Source: Gossypium raimondii
Lineage: Eukaryota; Streptophyta; Magnoliopsida; Malvales; Malvaceae
NCBI RefSeq assembly: GCF_025698545.1
Contig: NC_068569.1
Span: 21,948,001-22,012,000, forward strand
DNA: 64,000 nt
Direction of reading: 5' to 3'
Below are positions 35,301 to 45,966 of the stretch, in pieces. Each line of letters opens with the position of its first letter. Within the stretch, counting starts at the first letter, position 1. Made by a program: the position numbers and the translations under genes. Below the pieces are notes generated by a model. The model ran no database searches, had not been told where the DNA came from, and saw only the letters and a list, made by a program, of their open reading frames with translations.

Positions 35301-38300
35301 AATTATATTTTTTTGGATATTCATGGTAATTTGTTCGTAGGTGATTCTCTACTATTCTATGTACCTTGTTGAATTTACTACATGTTGCTTGTCTTCCATG
35401 CAGATTGATCTCATGATCTCTGGAAACCAACCTGTTAAAGCAATTGACTACGTTTGTGATTTGACATTATTTTGGGTTGTCTTCAGTCTCCCTCCAAAGG
35501 TTGAGCCTGCTGTGTCAGAAGAATGCCATAGGTTTGTTAGTAATTTAATAAATGTTATGTGCAATTCATTCTAGGCTTAGTGTTTTCTTAATATTACTTT
35601 TACTTTTTAATGAAACACAAGTTTATATTAACTTTATAAATCCATGTTTAATAGCCAAATAAAATCATACCAGTTAGCTTTTAATAATCTATTGGAGAAG
35701 TGCACCAAAATGGTCGCAATTTGCCATTTTGAATAATTATCTTTTGCATCCGCATGGTATATATAGCGATCTTTTCTTGCATGATACATATTGACTTTTA
35801 TTTTCTAAATTTTAGCATTTAGATTATTCTATATAATTTCAACAACTGAATTTCAAGAGTCTTAAGTGAAGCTGCCAAGGCAATTTGGGGGAAAGTACAA
35901 TGACAATAGATCATCCATCATTATGTTAGTAGTTAATGTTTCCATGTGGCAAAGTTCTTGTTTTACATGATTCCTATGTTATCAGAACTCTTCACTTAAC
36001 ATACTTATGGTGGATGTATGTCAAACACCTCAAATTGACAAAATATTAAGTTGCACTTCTCTAAATATTAGGAAAAAACAGACTAAATGATTGAAGGTAA
36101 TTATGACAGACATAAATATAAAGTTGTGCTTCTCTAAATCTAGGGGGAAAAACATAAAAAGTAATTGAAGTACTTGTGACAGACATAGTATGTGTTCATG
36201 ACTGTGCCTTGTCCATGCAATATAGCTTGATTTTGGTCTTTGGCTGGTGCTTGCTTTATCTGTTGTTGGTTAGGGGTGGGGTGGAAGCTGGCATTTGTGG
36301 ATATTGTTTTCAGTGGGCCAGAAGAATGCTTAAGTGTACTGAGCATTCTTTCTGAAACTTCTGATTTCATACTCATGTATTGTTCCTTTTACAACTATAC
36401 AGGCTTTCTGCTGCTTATTTGGATGCTTCATGGAAACTTATTCAACTTATTGGATGCTCCAACTTTGATGTGAGTAATGAGAGTGTAAAAGAATTTTTTT
36501 TATTCTCTCCTCAAGTGGCTTCTATTAACCTCATTTGACACCAGTTTCATTTTTTATTTGCTCTATTTTCTCCATGTATGTGTTCTCTTGTTATCTTCTG
36601 AATCATGGCATGTGAATTTGTAGGACGAACAGAGAAGGCTCTGTTTGTACTCTGCTTTATTTCTTCCATTACGCAGTGCCGCATACAAGGATCGTAAAGA
36701 TAAAAAGGTACCCATCCTATTCTTTCCATAAGCTTCTATGTATGAAGGCAGATAAAGTTTTTAACATTTTTGCTGTTATTTAGGTAGAATTGTGCTGTAA
36801 TCTGATAGGGTTTGATGTGTATACATATAAAGAAATTGTTCTTTTCTCCTACATATTAAACATATACACTTGCTTAAAAGTTTTTGTTGAACTGGATCTG
36901 GATTTTGATGGGTTCAACCTATTCTTCATCCCACTTGGTTTTATTCAAAACTTTTTTGTCTATGATAAATCCAAGAGCTACTGTCATGCACTATACCTGT
37001 ATAACTTGACTGCAGATTCCTGTGGTCAATTACATTTTCCGGGATTCTCTTAAGCGAAAAGCCAGTGATGCTGACACAGTGAGTCTAGATTTTCTCCTGA
37101 TTTCTTGACACATTCTTTGTTGTTGTTAGGATTGACTTATTATAGGCTGAATTGGCAGCCTTCTTGTAGCATTGACTACAATTCTCTTTGCTTTGTAGGT
37201 CATGAACATCCACAAGTCACTGGAGAAATTCTTATCCTTGATTCCTTCTCTTTTATCAAATGAGGATATCCAACTCACTGAGGTTGACTGGGGAAGAGAA
37301 TTTGATGATGTCCCTTTTACTTCAAAACTGCGTGTATTGACAGGTTTCTGTTTTAAGATTTTCCGTGTATTATTGTTCTCTCCAAACATAGACTTGCCCG
37401 AATAATTCATTCTAAGTTAGTTCTTAAGAAAGCTGACCTTTCATTATATAATCATATAGATTGTATTATATCTAGTACTATAATCTTATTTGTGAACAAT
37501 AGCAGTGTTTGTATAATATGAAACATCAAACTGGATAAAACATTGGCTCACTTGTATAGAAACTAGAACTTCTGGAATTGGAGGCTGGAGTGTTCCATGA
37601 GAAGGATGCTACTAAACATACATTCTAGAATTGGAATCATGAGCAGTTTGAATGCGCAGTCATTCTCCTTTGATTCTAGCTATTAGGATTTTATGCTTTC
37701 TTATAATTAGTGGTTTTAATTGAACTTTTTGCTCAGCTTTATAGGTTTTACTCTATCAACCTGACTTCTTTTCACTGTAAAACAGTTCAACAATTAGAGT
37801 GTTCTTGGATTTTTTGGTAATTTATTATTCTTATATATACAGGGTTTCTGCTTAGAGAAATTAAAGATTTTTGGCGGGTTGCTTTGTTGATCTCTACATT
37901 GCTATATCCCACCGGTACTGAGTGCAGTCAGGACATTATAGACAAACACTTTCAACTGGACAAGAGAAAAAACATTTTTGTGTCAGTCGACAATGCCATT
38001 GTTAAATTAGGTATCAGCATTCTCTTTTTCCTATTTATATGCTTTATGTTTAATCGTTGCAGTATCTCCTATTCCCGGTCTCATTAATTACAGGAGTTAA
38101 ACAATTTAGTTTCAAATTGTTCATGTGAATTCTTAACTTTGACATAGACCTTGTTCTTAGTGTTTTTTAGCGAACAAATTTACAGCGTTTCTCGCCTTGC
38201 TTCTCCTCATGTAGTTCTTACTTCCCTGATTTTGTTTTGACTTAGAAATGATTACAGGACCTAATTTACAGCGCTTCTCCCCTTACTTCCCTGATTTTGT

Positions 38301-39203
38301 TTTGACTTAGTAATGATTAAGATACTTGTATGCTCTTTACCCTAGCCCTTGGGCATTATTACATTAAAAACTGTTTCAGTGCTTCCTTACCTGATAAATC
38401 TACTTCAGACCTCTAGTGTACCGTCAATCTATCAGAGTTGAGGCAAAACCTGGGAAATCAACTTCTGATGTAGTTATCGGAAGTTGTTTCTCTCTGAGGT
38501 GGTGAGGCACTGAACACTTCCCCCCCCAAAAAAAAAAAAAAAAAAAAAACAGAAGAAGCTAAACCAAGAAAACGATGGAGTTTTTAATCAGAAACACCAG
38601 TCCTCTCATTTACAAACACATTCTCAAATGTTATGAAGAATTAGTTCTAGCTCAAAAGAAAAATGAATACTAAGATGCTATTTTCATAGGTTTATGGTAA
38701 ATATAAAGTAAATTTCTAAGATTTTCTTTACAAATGTCAAACTGCAAAAATATTATTGCATTGTCATCCAAACAGCCGGGAGAGGGTTTTATTTTTTTCA
38801 TTTATAAATTAATTTCCATAGCCCAAGAACTCCCTCTATATGTTTTCTGATGTCTAATGGTTAATTAATTTGGTCAGGCTGGATTTTGAGCATCTGATTC
38901 TCAGTTTTTGCATGAATGCAGGTCTTGAGAAAGTTTGGGATTTAAAACCATTGGTTAATGGGAAGGATATCATGAATGTTTTGCAACTTAAAGTTGGAGG
39001 GCCACTTGTTAGGGAATGGGTAGAGCCTATTCAGCTGCCCTCTCTTATATGTATATATATCTAGAACGTGAAATTCTAATCTGTTCTTTCATTGGCAGCA
39101 ACAAAAGGCTCTCTCATGGCAGCTGGCACACCCTTCTGGGACTGCGGAGGAATGTCTTGATTGGATGAAGGAAACACATTCGAAGCGCATAAAGATGGAG
39201 TAA
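32365..39203 (+). CDS. CCA tRNA nucleotidyltransferase
   Basis: Fifteen exons with GT-AG introns: 32365-32712, 33435-33565, 33922-34039, 34182-34234, 34429-34478, 34581-34679, 35150-35259, 35404-35531, 36403-36469, 36624-36707, 37016-37078, 37199-37343, 37843-38010, 38922-39019 and 39099-39203. The product is 588 residues. It adds or repairs the 3' CCA of tRNAs using CTP and ATP. Class II landmarks are in order: [10 protein letters not shown] (to 116), [14 protein letters not shown] with catalytic Asp124 and Asp126, [14 protein letters not shown] (Arg211-Asp212), [16 protein letters not shown] and [13 protein letters not shown]. Residues 1-67 look like an organelle-targeting sequence, and Met68/Met69 could start a cytosolic form. 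Phases join cleanly at every junction. Closest in my memory is Arabidopsis At1g22660. Confidence 0.93.
32566..32571 (+). promoter_or_regulatory. Alternative in-frame start codons (Met68-Met69) of the CCA gene
   Basis: Two consecutive in-frame ATGs, preceded by GCAGCC, lie after a 67-residue basic, hydroxylated leader and before the conserved catalytic part. Alternative starts distributing CCA enzymes among mitochondria, plastids and cytosol are known for this family; use here is inferred. Confidence 0.5.
38177..38319 (+). repeat. Imperfect tandem duplication in CCA intron 13
   Basis: AATTTACAGCGTTTCTC ... CCCTGATTTTGTTTTGACTT is repeated. Unit 1 is about 86 bp; unit 2 is about 57 bp with an internal deletion. 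Confidence 0.7.
38520..38550. repeat. C-tract followed by A-tract in CCA intron 13
   Basis: A run of Cs directly abuts a run of more than twenty As. It is low-complexity and slippage-prone. Confidence 0.8.
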
Positions 39204-39780
39204 GTAACTGACCAATCATTCACCGTTCCCCTCAGTACAAGAATGGCTGGTAAACTTTTTCTGATGATACACTGTTCTGGATGTTTTGGGACCTCGATTA
39301 CCATCCAGCAAACTCTCATCTTCCACAAAGGAAAAAAGAATAGTTAGACCTGAAGTTACGTTGCTCCAAAATGATGCATCTGTCATGGATTCTAGGATGA
39401 TATTTGTATCTTTATTAGTCTGTACATAAAGATTAGATCCATAAGCAATTTGTTTATGCTTCATTTTATTGTCAGTTTTAAGCTAGGTTACTTGAATTAT
39501 TCATTTTGTTTTTCTAAATTATTAGCGTTGGACACAGATTCCGACAGGTTGAAGTATCTAGGTAGTCTCTGTTATATGACTAAATGCAGTTCAAGTCCTA
39601 CTGTGCTATACCTTAATCTTTATGCATTTAATATTGGTGCAAACAAGTAAAGCAGTCTAAATGTTGATGCTGATACATTGAAATTTGACAATATGGAATT
39701 GTAGATGGAACCAAAGTAGCAAAAGAAAATTTTTCACTATCAAGGACGTATATTTTGTTAGATTTAGAAGTTGGTGTTAG
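39204..39780. other. CCA gene 3' region and spacer
   Basis: Probable 3' UTR and flank; no coding sequence recognised. The stop codon overlaps a GTAAGT donor-like hexamer, so a further 3' intron is possible. Confidence 0.4.
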
Positions 39781-40277
39781 TGTCACGGGGCTAGAGTTTT
39801 CGTCTCGCGAACCGTGCGGTCTTAGGTAATCCGTTTGTCTAAACTCGCCTAAGTCAGCCTTAACTCAAGTGAGATTCTTTAAGAATTCTTCCAAGGCACC
39901 AATTGAAGAGCGGAAGCAAGGCACCAATTGAAGAGCGGAAGCGATTTATGCCAAAAGAAGCTAAACCATACATTTACATCGACGGACGAGATTAACAGTA
40001 TTCCTTTATTTTAGGGATTTACAAGATAAGCCATATCAAATGTAATCTAATTTTTACAATATATGATTCCCTCTATTTTCTAAGATTAGTTAGCATATCA
40101 GCCTAAGTTGCCATGTCATCATTATCGGGCCAACCAGGCTTCAATCTGATAAGCTTTTTCAATAGGTCTTTGAATCGGGCCAGCTCTTGTGGGCTAAATG
40201 TTCTCCATCTAATCGATAGACCTCCATGGGGCGCATCTTGTGCAATGGTCACGGGCTTTGCACTCTAGCCCGTGACA
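39781..40277 (-). mobile_element. Solo LTR, 497 bp
   Basis: It runs TGTCACGGGGCTAGAG ... CTCTAGCCCGTGACA, with inverted termini of about 15 bp, a TG/CA boundary and a 4-bp direct repeat, TTAG, on both sides (39777-39780 and 40278-40281). It has no internal coding region. On the minus strand it reads like an LTR. A MITE with TIRs is the alternative. A 10-bp stem-loop sits at 40248-40276. Confidence 0.6.
39893..39942 (-). repeat. Perfect 25-bp direct repeat inside the solo LTR
   Basis: Two head-to-tail copies of AAGGCACCAATTGAAGAG plus CGGAAGC at 39893-39917 and 39918-39942. Confidence 0.9.
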
Positions 40278-40281
40278 TTAG

Positions 40282-41245
40282 CATTTAGATGGTTTTTTAA
40301 AATTAATTTTATTTGTTTACACGGGATTAAATTATGGATTTATATTTAATGCACGAATATGATATGATGATATATTATAAAAAAAAGTTTAGAAAAGAAA
40401 TTCAATTGCTTTTATTTTAAATGATGTGGCATCCTAGTGCATAGGGTTAGCACATTAAATGTTAACTCTTAACCATTATATTATAGGGGATTGATAAGAT
40501 GCTTCAACCTATTCCGTTATCTTTCAAATATATAGAGAGGAATAAACATATATTGGTATCCTATATTCACATTAGGCTGTTAGCAATGGTGTATCTTGAG
40601 GTTGTAATTAAAATTTTCAGAATTTTTATAGGATTTAATGTAAATTTTCAAAAAATTGAACATCTTATTAATTTTTTAAAATTTGAAGAGTTTAATAAAA
40701 ATATTAAAAATTTTGTGAGGCTTAATTAAATATTAAAAAAAATTAAAACGACTTATGATAAAATGAGGGGGTCCCCCAAGCTCCTATAATGATAGTGTTT
40801 TAAGTATGGCTAGTTGGATAAAGTAGCATGGTTATGGGTGTAGCAGAAATATTATAACTGTTCCCTCAGTGACTTCACCATTTTTCTTTGGATTTCTTTT
40901 TATTTATTTTATTATAACAATATCATGCCAAGAATTATTTACCATTAATAATTTTTTTAAATAACCAGATTGTTAGGACAAACCATTCTTGGATAGAAAA
41001 ATTATTTACCATTAATTATATTTAAAATTATTAATTAAATTGATATTATGAATTAATTAGATACATCTGAAAAATGATTAAAAAGGAAGTCATGGCAAAT
41101 GTAATATATAATGGCGTTGGTCAACTAACTAGTTGTAGACCCTAGATGTTAGGCCTCGGAGAGAGAAAGAAACGAAATACCCAAGAAACACACAGCCTGC
41201 CAATGCCATTGCCATTGCCATTGCCAGGGTGATCGGTGATTGGTG
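40282..41245. other. Spacer upstream of the PDIL5-2-like gene
   Basis: AT-rich. A possible old repeat at about 40560-40800 ends in GAGGGGGTCCCCCAAGCTCC. The simple repeat (TGCCAT)n lies at about 41200-41225 in the likely 5' leader. Confidence 0.4.
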
Positions 41246-41305
41246 ATGCTTCGCAGTTGCCCCTTCCTTCATCACCCATTAATCAACAATACCTTCCAAT
41301 TTTAG
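41246..41305 (+). promoter_or_regulatory. Upstream ORF of 19 codons in the PDIL5-2 leader
   Basis: ATG at 41246 opens a short frame ending TAG at 41303-41305, 14 bases before the main ATG. If the transcript starts upstream, as the GA-rich leader around 41155 suggests, ribosomes must bypass it or reinitiate. Confidence 0.4.
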
Positions 41306-41319
41306 CGTTGCGCGCAAAT

Positions 41320-44300
41320 ATGAGTTGGTTATCAATTTTGTGGGGCTTGCTGTTGCTTTTATGCATCTTGAAACCCGGAATTCGTTCGTCGGCAGATAGG
41401 TTAGATGGGAGGGTGTTGGAGTTGGACGATTCCAACTTTGACTCCGCCATTTCCTCTTTCGATTACATCCTCGTCGACTTCTACGCTCCCTGGTGCGGCC
41501 ACTGCCAACGCCTTTCCCCCCAGGTTTGTTTCTGGATTTTCCTTTTTGAAAATTATATAGCCTTTTATATGTACGTATATATATGGCTTATGGATTGATT
41601 CTTCCTTTTAGGAATTTAACGGGACTTGATTGTATATATCCTACTCTGTTTCTTGGATTGCAGTTAGATGAGGCTGCCCCAATTCTTGCTGGATTAAAGG
41701 ATCCCATAGCGGTAGCTAAACTAAATGCTGACAAATTTACCACTGTTGCTCGTAAATATGAAATTGAGTAAGTATCTACGCCTTTTGTTTATATTTCGCT
41801 TTAAAAATTTATTGTCATTCATTCGTTAGCCTCAATACCTTGGCTGTTATAAAGATGAAGCATGGAATTTGAGACAGATGTAATGGTATTCTTAACATGC
41901 AGCTAGTCCAAAATCCAAATGCTAAGCTAGAATCTGTTTTACAATTTATGTAGGTAGGAAAAAGTCAAATTCCCTAAGTGAAAGGCCTTGGTAATTGCTT
42001 AATATAATTCAGTGTGCTTTTCACCTCATACTTTTTATATGTGATTGGTTTGTTTCAGTAAAGCATGGCCCTAGGGTTATAGTTATAATGTAATGCTAAT
42101 TTTGCAGTGGATATCCTACACTCAAGCTCTTTAAGCGTGGTGTTCCTGTAGACTATCATGGCCCGAGGAAAGCACATAAACTTGTTTCTCATCTCAAGAA
42201 AATTGTTTCTCCTGATGTCTCTATTCTTGGTTCAGACTCTGCCATTAGTGATTTTGTTGAAGCAGTTGGGACTTACTTTCCTATATACATAGGTTTTGGC
42301 TTGGATGAGATGGTGATATCTCATTTAGCCATCAAATATAAAAGGAAGGCATGGTTTTCCGTTGCTAAGGATTTCTCCGAGGATGCCATGGTACTGTATG
42401 ACTTTGACAAAGTTCCTGCTTTGGTGGTTTTTCACCCCAATTATAATCAACAGAGTGTTTTTTACGGTCCCTTTGAAGGTTAGTTCAGTTGGTTATCGGA
42501 GATTAACATTAGTTCTGATACTGAAATCTTCTCAAGTCCTTATCACCTATTTTTGCCAGTTCCTTTATGGTGATGCATATTAATAGTCTAATAAATTTTA
42601 ATTGATTTGACTTGGGCTAGGTTCTATAATTAGAATTTCTAATGGTTATGATTCAGGGTTGGTTTTATATGTAAAAACTCAAAAGGAAACTGAAAAAGAA
42701 GAGAAAAAGAAGATATCTAGGGTTCACACCTTGGGTTTGGCTGTTAATTGGATTAATGAAAGATAACATGCCCTATTCAATACTATGTAACTTGGACTTC
42801 AGTATGAGTGTTAGATAATGTTTTTCCATGTATTTGAAGGGTGAAGGGTCCTTGAAGCTCATATCCTCATAATCATGTGTCGGATACTAGTATTAGATAT
42901 ATGTACTTTAAGAAAAATGAAGAGTTGGAGCAACATAGATTCCATATGTTATATCAGAAAAACAAATCACATATTATATCAAATGAATTTTAAGTGCTGA
43001 CCCTTAAGTTGGATTTGTCATGCACAAACTTTTATGTCTCCTAAATTGTGTCCAAGATGTTGCCACTGGTCATATGTTGACAGGTCCATCATTTGCGCAT
43101 GCACCCAAAGAAATCATTTATTTTCTTTCTCCATCTTTGTTGCCTATAATTTGCCATACGCATTAACTGCTCTGTATTAAATGGTTAACATCATGAACCA
43201 GTCAATCCGATTTTCTTTTTTGACCTTACTGGGTTTAGCTCATACATGACAAAAAATTTTAATCAAGTTCATGCTAAACTTCAAAATTATCAGACTGACT
43301 GCTGCCCCAGCCTCACCAATGATCAGTAAGTATGATGATCTGATCTATTTTTAAGTTTTACACTCTTATAAACTCTCCACCTTCATTCATTTTCTTTTCT
43401 GGTTAAATTCTCAAGTTCTTTAATTTTCCTGATTATTATGTAGACATTTGTTTCTGGCTGCATAAAGAAAAGCTATCTTACTCATCTTGCTCCAATGATG
43501 CAGATGAATTTTTGGGTGATTTTATAAAGCAAAATTTGATCCCTCTGGCTGTGCCCATGAACCGTGAAACACTGAAACTATTGAGCGATGATGATAGAAA
43601 AATTGTCTTAACAATTATGGAGGATGAAAACGAGGAGAAATCACAGAAATTGATCAAGTTATTGAAGGCTGCTGCCTCTGCAAATCGTGACTTGGTTTTT
43701 GGCTATGTCGGAGTTAAGCAGTGGGATGAGTTTGCAAATACGTTTGGTGCCAATGAGGATACAAATTTTCCAAAATTGATAATCTGGAATGGTGATGAGC
43801 AGTACTTTACAGTAAGTTTTAAATCTTCATATAATATGTTTAGTTCTTAATGCTATGGGTGAACAGGAACTTGTTTTGTTTAGTTCACAATGTAACTGGT
43901 TATCTTCTTGAATGCGGTAATAGATCATTGGTAATCATCCATTTGAATAAATGTTTCTGCTGCTTTTTTATTAGGAAACAGTCTTTTATATGCTAATGTT
44001 CATCAAGGATTATGCAGCAGCTATAATTGCTATTGTTTTTGGACTTATCTGAATTCATGGGACTTCACCATTTCTTTGCTAAAATCCCAAAATTTGCGTC
44101 CCAAAGCAATTTTCGGTACCCTGATATTAAATATCTTTGGGATTTCTTGGGAGTTATGATGGTCGACTCTTAATTAGTTTGTTTCTCTTTTTTTTTTTTT
44201 TTTTTTGTTTCAACTAATATATTTATTTGATTAGAAGAATAGAACACAATAACTCATCTACTACATTTTGCGGCAGGTTATTGGTTATGAAAGCCTTGAT

Positions 44301-44603
44301 GAAGAAGAAGATCAAAGTTCTCAAATCTCACGCTTCCTGGAAGGATATAGGGAAGGAAGAATGGAAAAGAAGATGATTAAAGGACCATCGTTTATGGACT
44401 ATATGAACGTAATCAGCATTGCAGCTGTGTTTATAATTGTGTTTTTGGTTGCAATTCTGATGCTTATCCGAAGGCTAAGCACGCATGATGACAATAAACC
44501 TCGCAAAGACATCTATGATGATGATGACGATGATGAAGGTGAAGAAGAAAGCTCTGCTGAAAGCCCTGAGTCTGATTATGAAGTTCGGAAGAAAGAAGAT
44601 TGA
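41320..44603 (+). CDS. PDIL5-2: Protein disulfide isomerase-like 5-2 (membrane PDI)
   Basis: Five exons: 41320-41523, 41664-41767, 42108-42478, 43504-43811 and 44277-44603, coding for 437 residues (Arabidopsis PDIL5-2 is about 440). A signal peptide (residues 1-24) is followed by one thioredoxin domain with active site APWCGHC (Cys59, Cys62). Next come redox-inactive thioredoxin-like modules, a membrane helix at about 374-393 (VISIAAVFIIVFLVAILMLI) and an acidic cytosolic tail with a run of Asp ending RKKED. It oxidises or isomerises disulfides in the ER lumen as a type I membrane protein. The start at 41320 is preferred over upstream non-ATG extensions because it begins the signal peptide. 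An EDRF1-like gene follows, as I recall for Arabidopsis At1g35620 and At1g35660. Confidence 0.93.
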
Positions 44604-45966
44604 AAGCGAGACATGTCCAGTGGTAAAGATAAAGCTCTCAAATACAGATTAGTTTCCAAGGTTTTTTTTCAATGCACTTCATCTGCTTATTGCATGTACT
44701 ATGTATAGAGAAGAGACCAGTTTATTTTTGTAGCTATAGTTTGTACTTGTATTGATTAAAAGTCCCTTTATTATTTTTGAGCTTAGCTTAGTTGATTTAT
44801 ATATTATTTTTTAAAATCAATAAATTAAAATACAGAATTATTCTTCAAACTATTATTGTTCGAATTTGTATTCTCCTTTGTTAGAAACAATTGTAAAAAC
44901 TCAATTCGATTCTTTCATAGGGTAAATTATTATTTTGTTTTAAAATTATAAAAGATGAAATTAGCATTTAAGTTTAATAATTACGCACCTAGGGCATGTT
45001 TGAGTAATCACATAATCTGTGAATCTACTGAATTGTGTCTAATTAGAAAATGACAGATATACTCTTCAAATCTGTAATTATAAATAATTACATTCAAATC
45101 TAATTATCCTGTATCTTTTCAAACATGTAAGTAAATTATTTAAGATATTTTATATAAGAATAATAATTTTATTTTAGGATATATATTATTTTAAAATATA
45201 ATTATATGTTATTTTATTAATTTCATTTAAATAATTTGAAAATTTTATCCATAACAAATAATTTTCTATATATTTCGCCTACTAAATAATTAAGTAAATT
45301 TCATAGTATTTGTTAGTATTTATATTTGATCAATGATTAATCGATGATAATAATAAGTATATGTTTCATGTTAGAGAATAACTTAACAAATATAGGATAA
45401 TAGAATAATTAGATAAAATACTTATTTTTATTGTTAATTTTATTAGTAATAGTATTGTAATATATACAATGATTTAGACTAGCCTATTATATATAATAAT
45501 TTACTTTTAAGTTTTATTTATTATTGATAATTTTATAATAATTAATACTAGATTGACTGAATAAAACTATTTATATTAAAAGATATTTAATAAATAATAT
45601 TAATATGTGTTAAAAAAATTTATATTAATTTATTGGTATTCCGTTTGATTTTAATTACACGTTGAGACACATAAGCGATAAATGTGATATAAATCGCATG
45701 ATATTATTGGTAATAAATATTTCGTTATTGGGCTCTTAGATTCTCTTTGTTCTTAAACAAAGATAAAGAAAAACCTGTACCCAAACACTGCCTTCTCTCT
45801 CGACGAATACGATTTGATCGTGTAATTGAAGGAGCATTCCGGACAGTTCTGCCAGAACCGGGTTAAAAAAAGAAGCCACTAAACAGAGCCAGCAAGAAGA
45901 TTAAATAGAGAAAAAAATCCCAGAAATTGGAAAATTCTTGAGAAAATTGAACAAAGTGTAGTTGCG
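44604..45966. other. Spacer between PDIL5-2 and EDRF1-like genes
   Basis: The 3' UTR is followed by strongly AT-rich DNA. A GGGCATGTTTGAGTAATCAC motif near 44994, with its loose inverse near 45120, hints at a tiny old MITE but is too weak to annotate. The leader of the next gene begins around 45780. Confidence 0.4.

Noticed and set aside
44994-45129. Possible tiny MITE with GGGCATGTTTGAGT end
   Set aside because: The inverted match is short and imperfect and no target duplication is visible.
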